In this document: positions 5,898 through 6,375 of the stretch, piece after piece
How the letters are laid out: the number at the start of each line of letters is the position of its first letter
Position numbering within the stretch: position 1 is the stretch's first letter
Assembly (NCBI GenBank): GCA_964517215.1
Contig: CAZFBR010000203.1
Span: forward strand, 1-6,375
From: CAZFBR01 sp035353495 [NCBI: uncultured bacterium]
Lineage (GTDB): Bacteria; DAOPZR01
Length of the DNA: 6,375 bases
Direction: 5' to 3'
Notes under the pieces: model-generated
Told to the model about the DNA's origin: nothing
Database searches by the model: none
What the model saw: only the letters and a program-made list of their open reading frames with translations
Position numbers and translations under genes: made by a program

Positions 5898-6375
5898 ACG
5901 CCGCAGCACAAGGTCCAACCGTTTTGCGCAGCACCCGCTGCCAAATCTCAAGGAACAGCGGATACATCAAGAAGGTCAGGTTGCCGACACTGTCAGGCTC
6001 GGTAAGAAACTGCCAGTACCGCCGGCGCACCGCCGGCATGTCGACATAGCGGGCGACGAACAGGTTGCCCCCAGCCAGGCTGTCACTGACATAGTCGCGC
6101 AGGCACGTCCCGACCCACGCGCGTTGCGGGTCTTGCACCGGGACTTTCGGGCGAAACGCGCATTCCGTACCGAGCAGCGGTTCCGCTACAGTGCGCGCGA
6201 AATACCGGCAATGCCCGTCGCGAATTTTCCATGCGTCGGGCACGCGCAGAGCCATCTCCGCGATGTCGCGATCGAGGAACGGCAATCTGACCTCGCGGCT
6301 GGCCCGCATCGACGCGCGATCGACATAGCGCAAGTTACGCTGCATCTTGCCGCCGAATATGTCTCCCAGTTGCCG
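5896..6375 (-). CDS. Asparagine-synthase-type amidotransferase, C-terminal part (5' end beyond right edge)
   Basis: Only the last 159 residues are present; the frame is open to base 6375. They match the C-terminal end of the ATP-dependent asparagine synthase domain. The stretch MQRNLRYVDRASMRASREVR, encoded at about 6345-6286, followed by LPFLDRDIAE, corresponds to the family pattern of a YxDR.SM..S.E.R.PFLD segment; a run of the type P..WKIRDG and a later FRPKVPVQDP.RAW complete the synthase fold. The glutaminase domain and the SGGxD ATP-pyrophosphatase loop would be off the window, so activity cannot be judged. Such proteins make asparagine, but homologues inside glycan clusters often amidate uronic or other acidic sugars. 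The location just ahead of a glycosyltransferase and nonulosonate genes favours the second role, by inference. Its TGA at 5896-5898 overlaps the strong Shine-Dalgarno of the next gene, so the two are probably co-translated. Confidence 0.87.
   Translation of the reverse strand, partial: RQLGDIFGGKMQRNLRYVDRASMRASREVRLPFLDRDIAEMALRVPDAWKIRDGHCRYFARTVAEPLLGTECAFRPKVPVQDPQRAWVGTCLRDYVSDSLAGGNLFVARYVDMPAVRRRYWQFLTEPDSVGNLTFLMYPLFLEIWQRVLRKTVGPCAAA

Noticed and set aside
5886-5951. Longer glycosyltransferase form starting at ATG 5951
   Set aside because: The extra 22 residues lie within the upstream coding region and do not belong to the GT2 fold; the GTG at 5885 has an excellent ribosome binding site.
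1-6375. tRNA, rRNA, CRISPR, insertion-sequence or tandem-repeat content
   Set aside because: The minus strand is almost completely covered by recognisable protein-coding genes, and I found no repeated units, terminal inverted repeats or RNA-like structure by reading.

Overview
This is a fully coding window read entirely from the minus strand. It looks like an internal piece of a bacterial surface-glycan operon built around a nonulosonic (sialic-acid-like) acid. In the direction of transcription (right to left) the order is: the C-terminal part of an asparagine-synthase-type amidotransferase (cut by the right edge), a short family-2-like glycosyltransferase, a Gfo/Idh/MocA oxidoreductase, a CMP-nonulosonate cytidylyltransferase (NeuA type), a class I methyltransferase with a long uncharacterised C-terminal half, a second class I methyltransferase with an N-terminal Cys4 knuckle, and a NeuB/SpsE-type nonulosonate synthase (cut by the left edge).

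The genes are packed tightly. The largest gap is 32 bp, several Shine-Dalgarno sites overlap the stop codon of the gene before, and two junctions overlap (4 bp and 14 bp). I see no internal promoter, terminator, RNA gene, repeat, CRISPR array or mobile element. One multicistronic, translationally coupled transcript is the simplest reading, with its promoter off the right edge.

The leftmost gene is easily missed because it has no stop inside the window: the frame stays open on the minus strand from an ATG at 1389 to base 1 (463 codons). It contains a complete NeuB catalytic domain and an SAF/antifreeze-like domain, then about 100 residues of an extra domain that continues past the edge. That resembles the large SpsE proteins that carry a sugar-phosphate-isomerase/epimerase-like TIM barrel. 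A long open frame on the plus strand over the same region is only its antisense shadow.

Working model (inference): the NeuB-type enzyme condenses an N-acylated hexosamine with phosphoenolpyruvate, the NeuA-type enzyme activates the product as a CMP-sugar, and the oxidoreductase, one or both methyltransferases and perhaps the amidotransferase tailor the sugar or the glycan. The glycosyltransferase-like protein may take part in assembly. Whether the product is LPS/O-antigen, capsule or flagellin glycan cannot be decided here. The DNA is GC-rich by eye with strong Shine-Dalgarno sites, so this is a bacterium, probably Gram-negative. Nothing in the window fixes the taxon.
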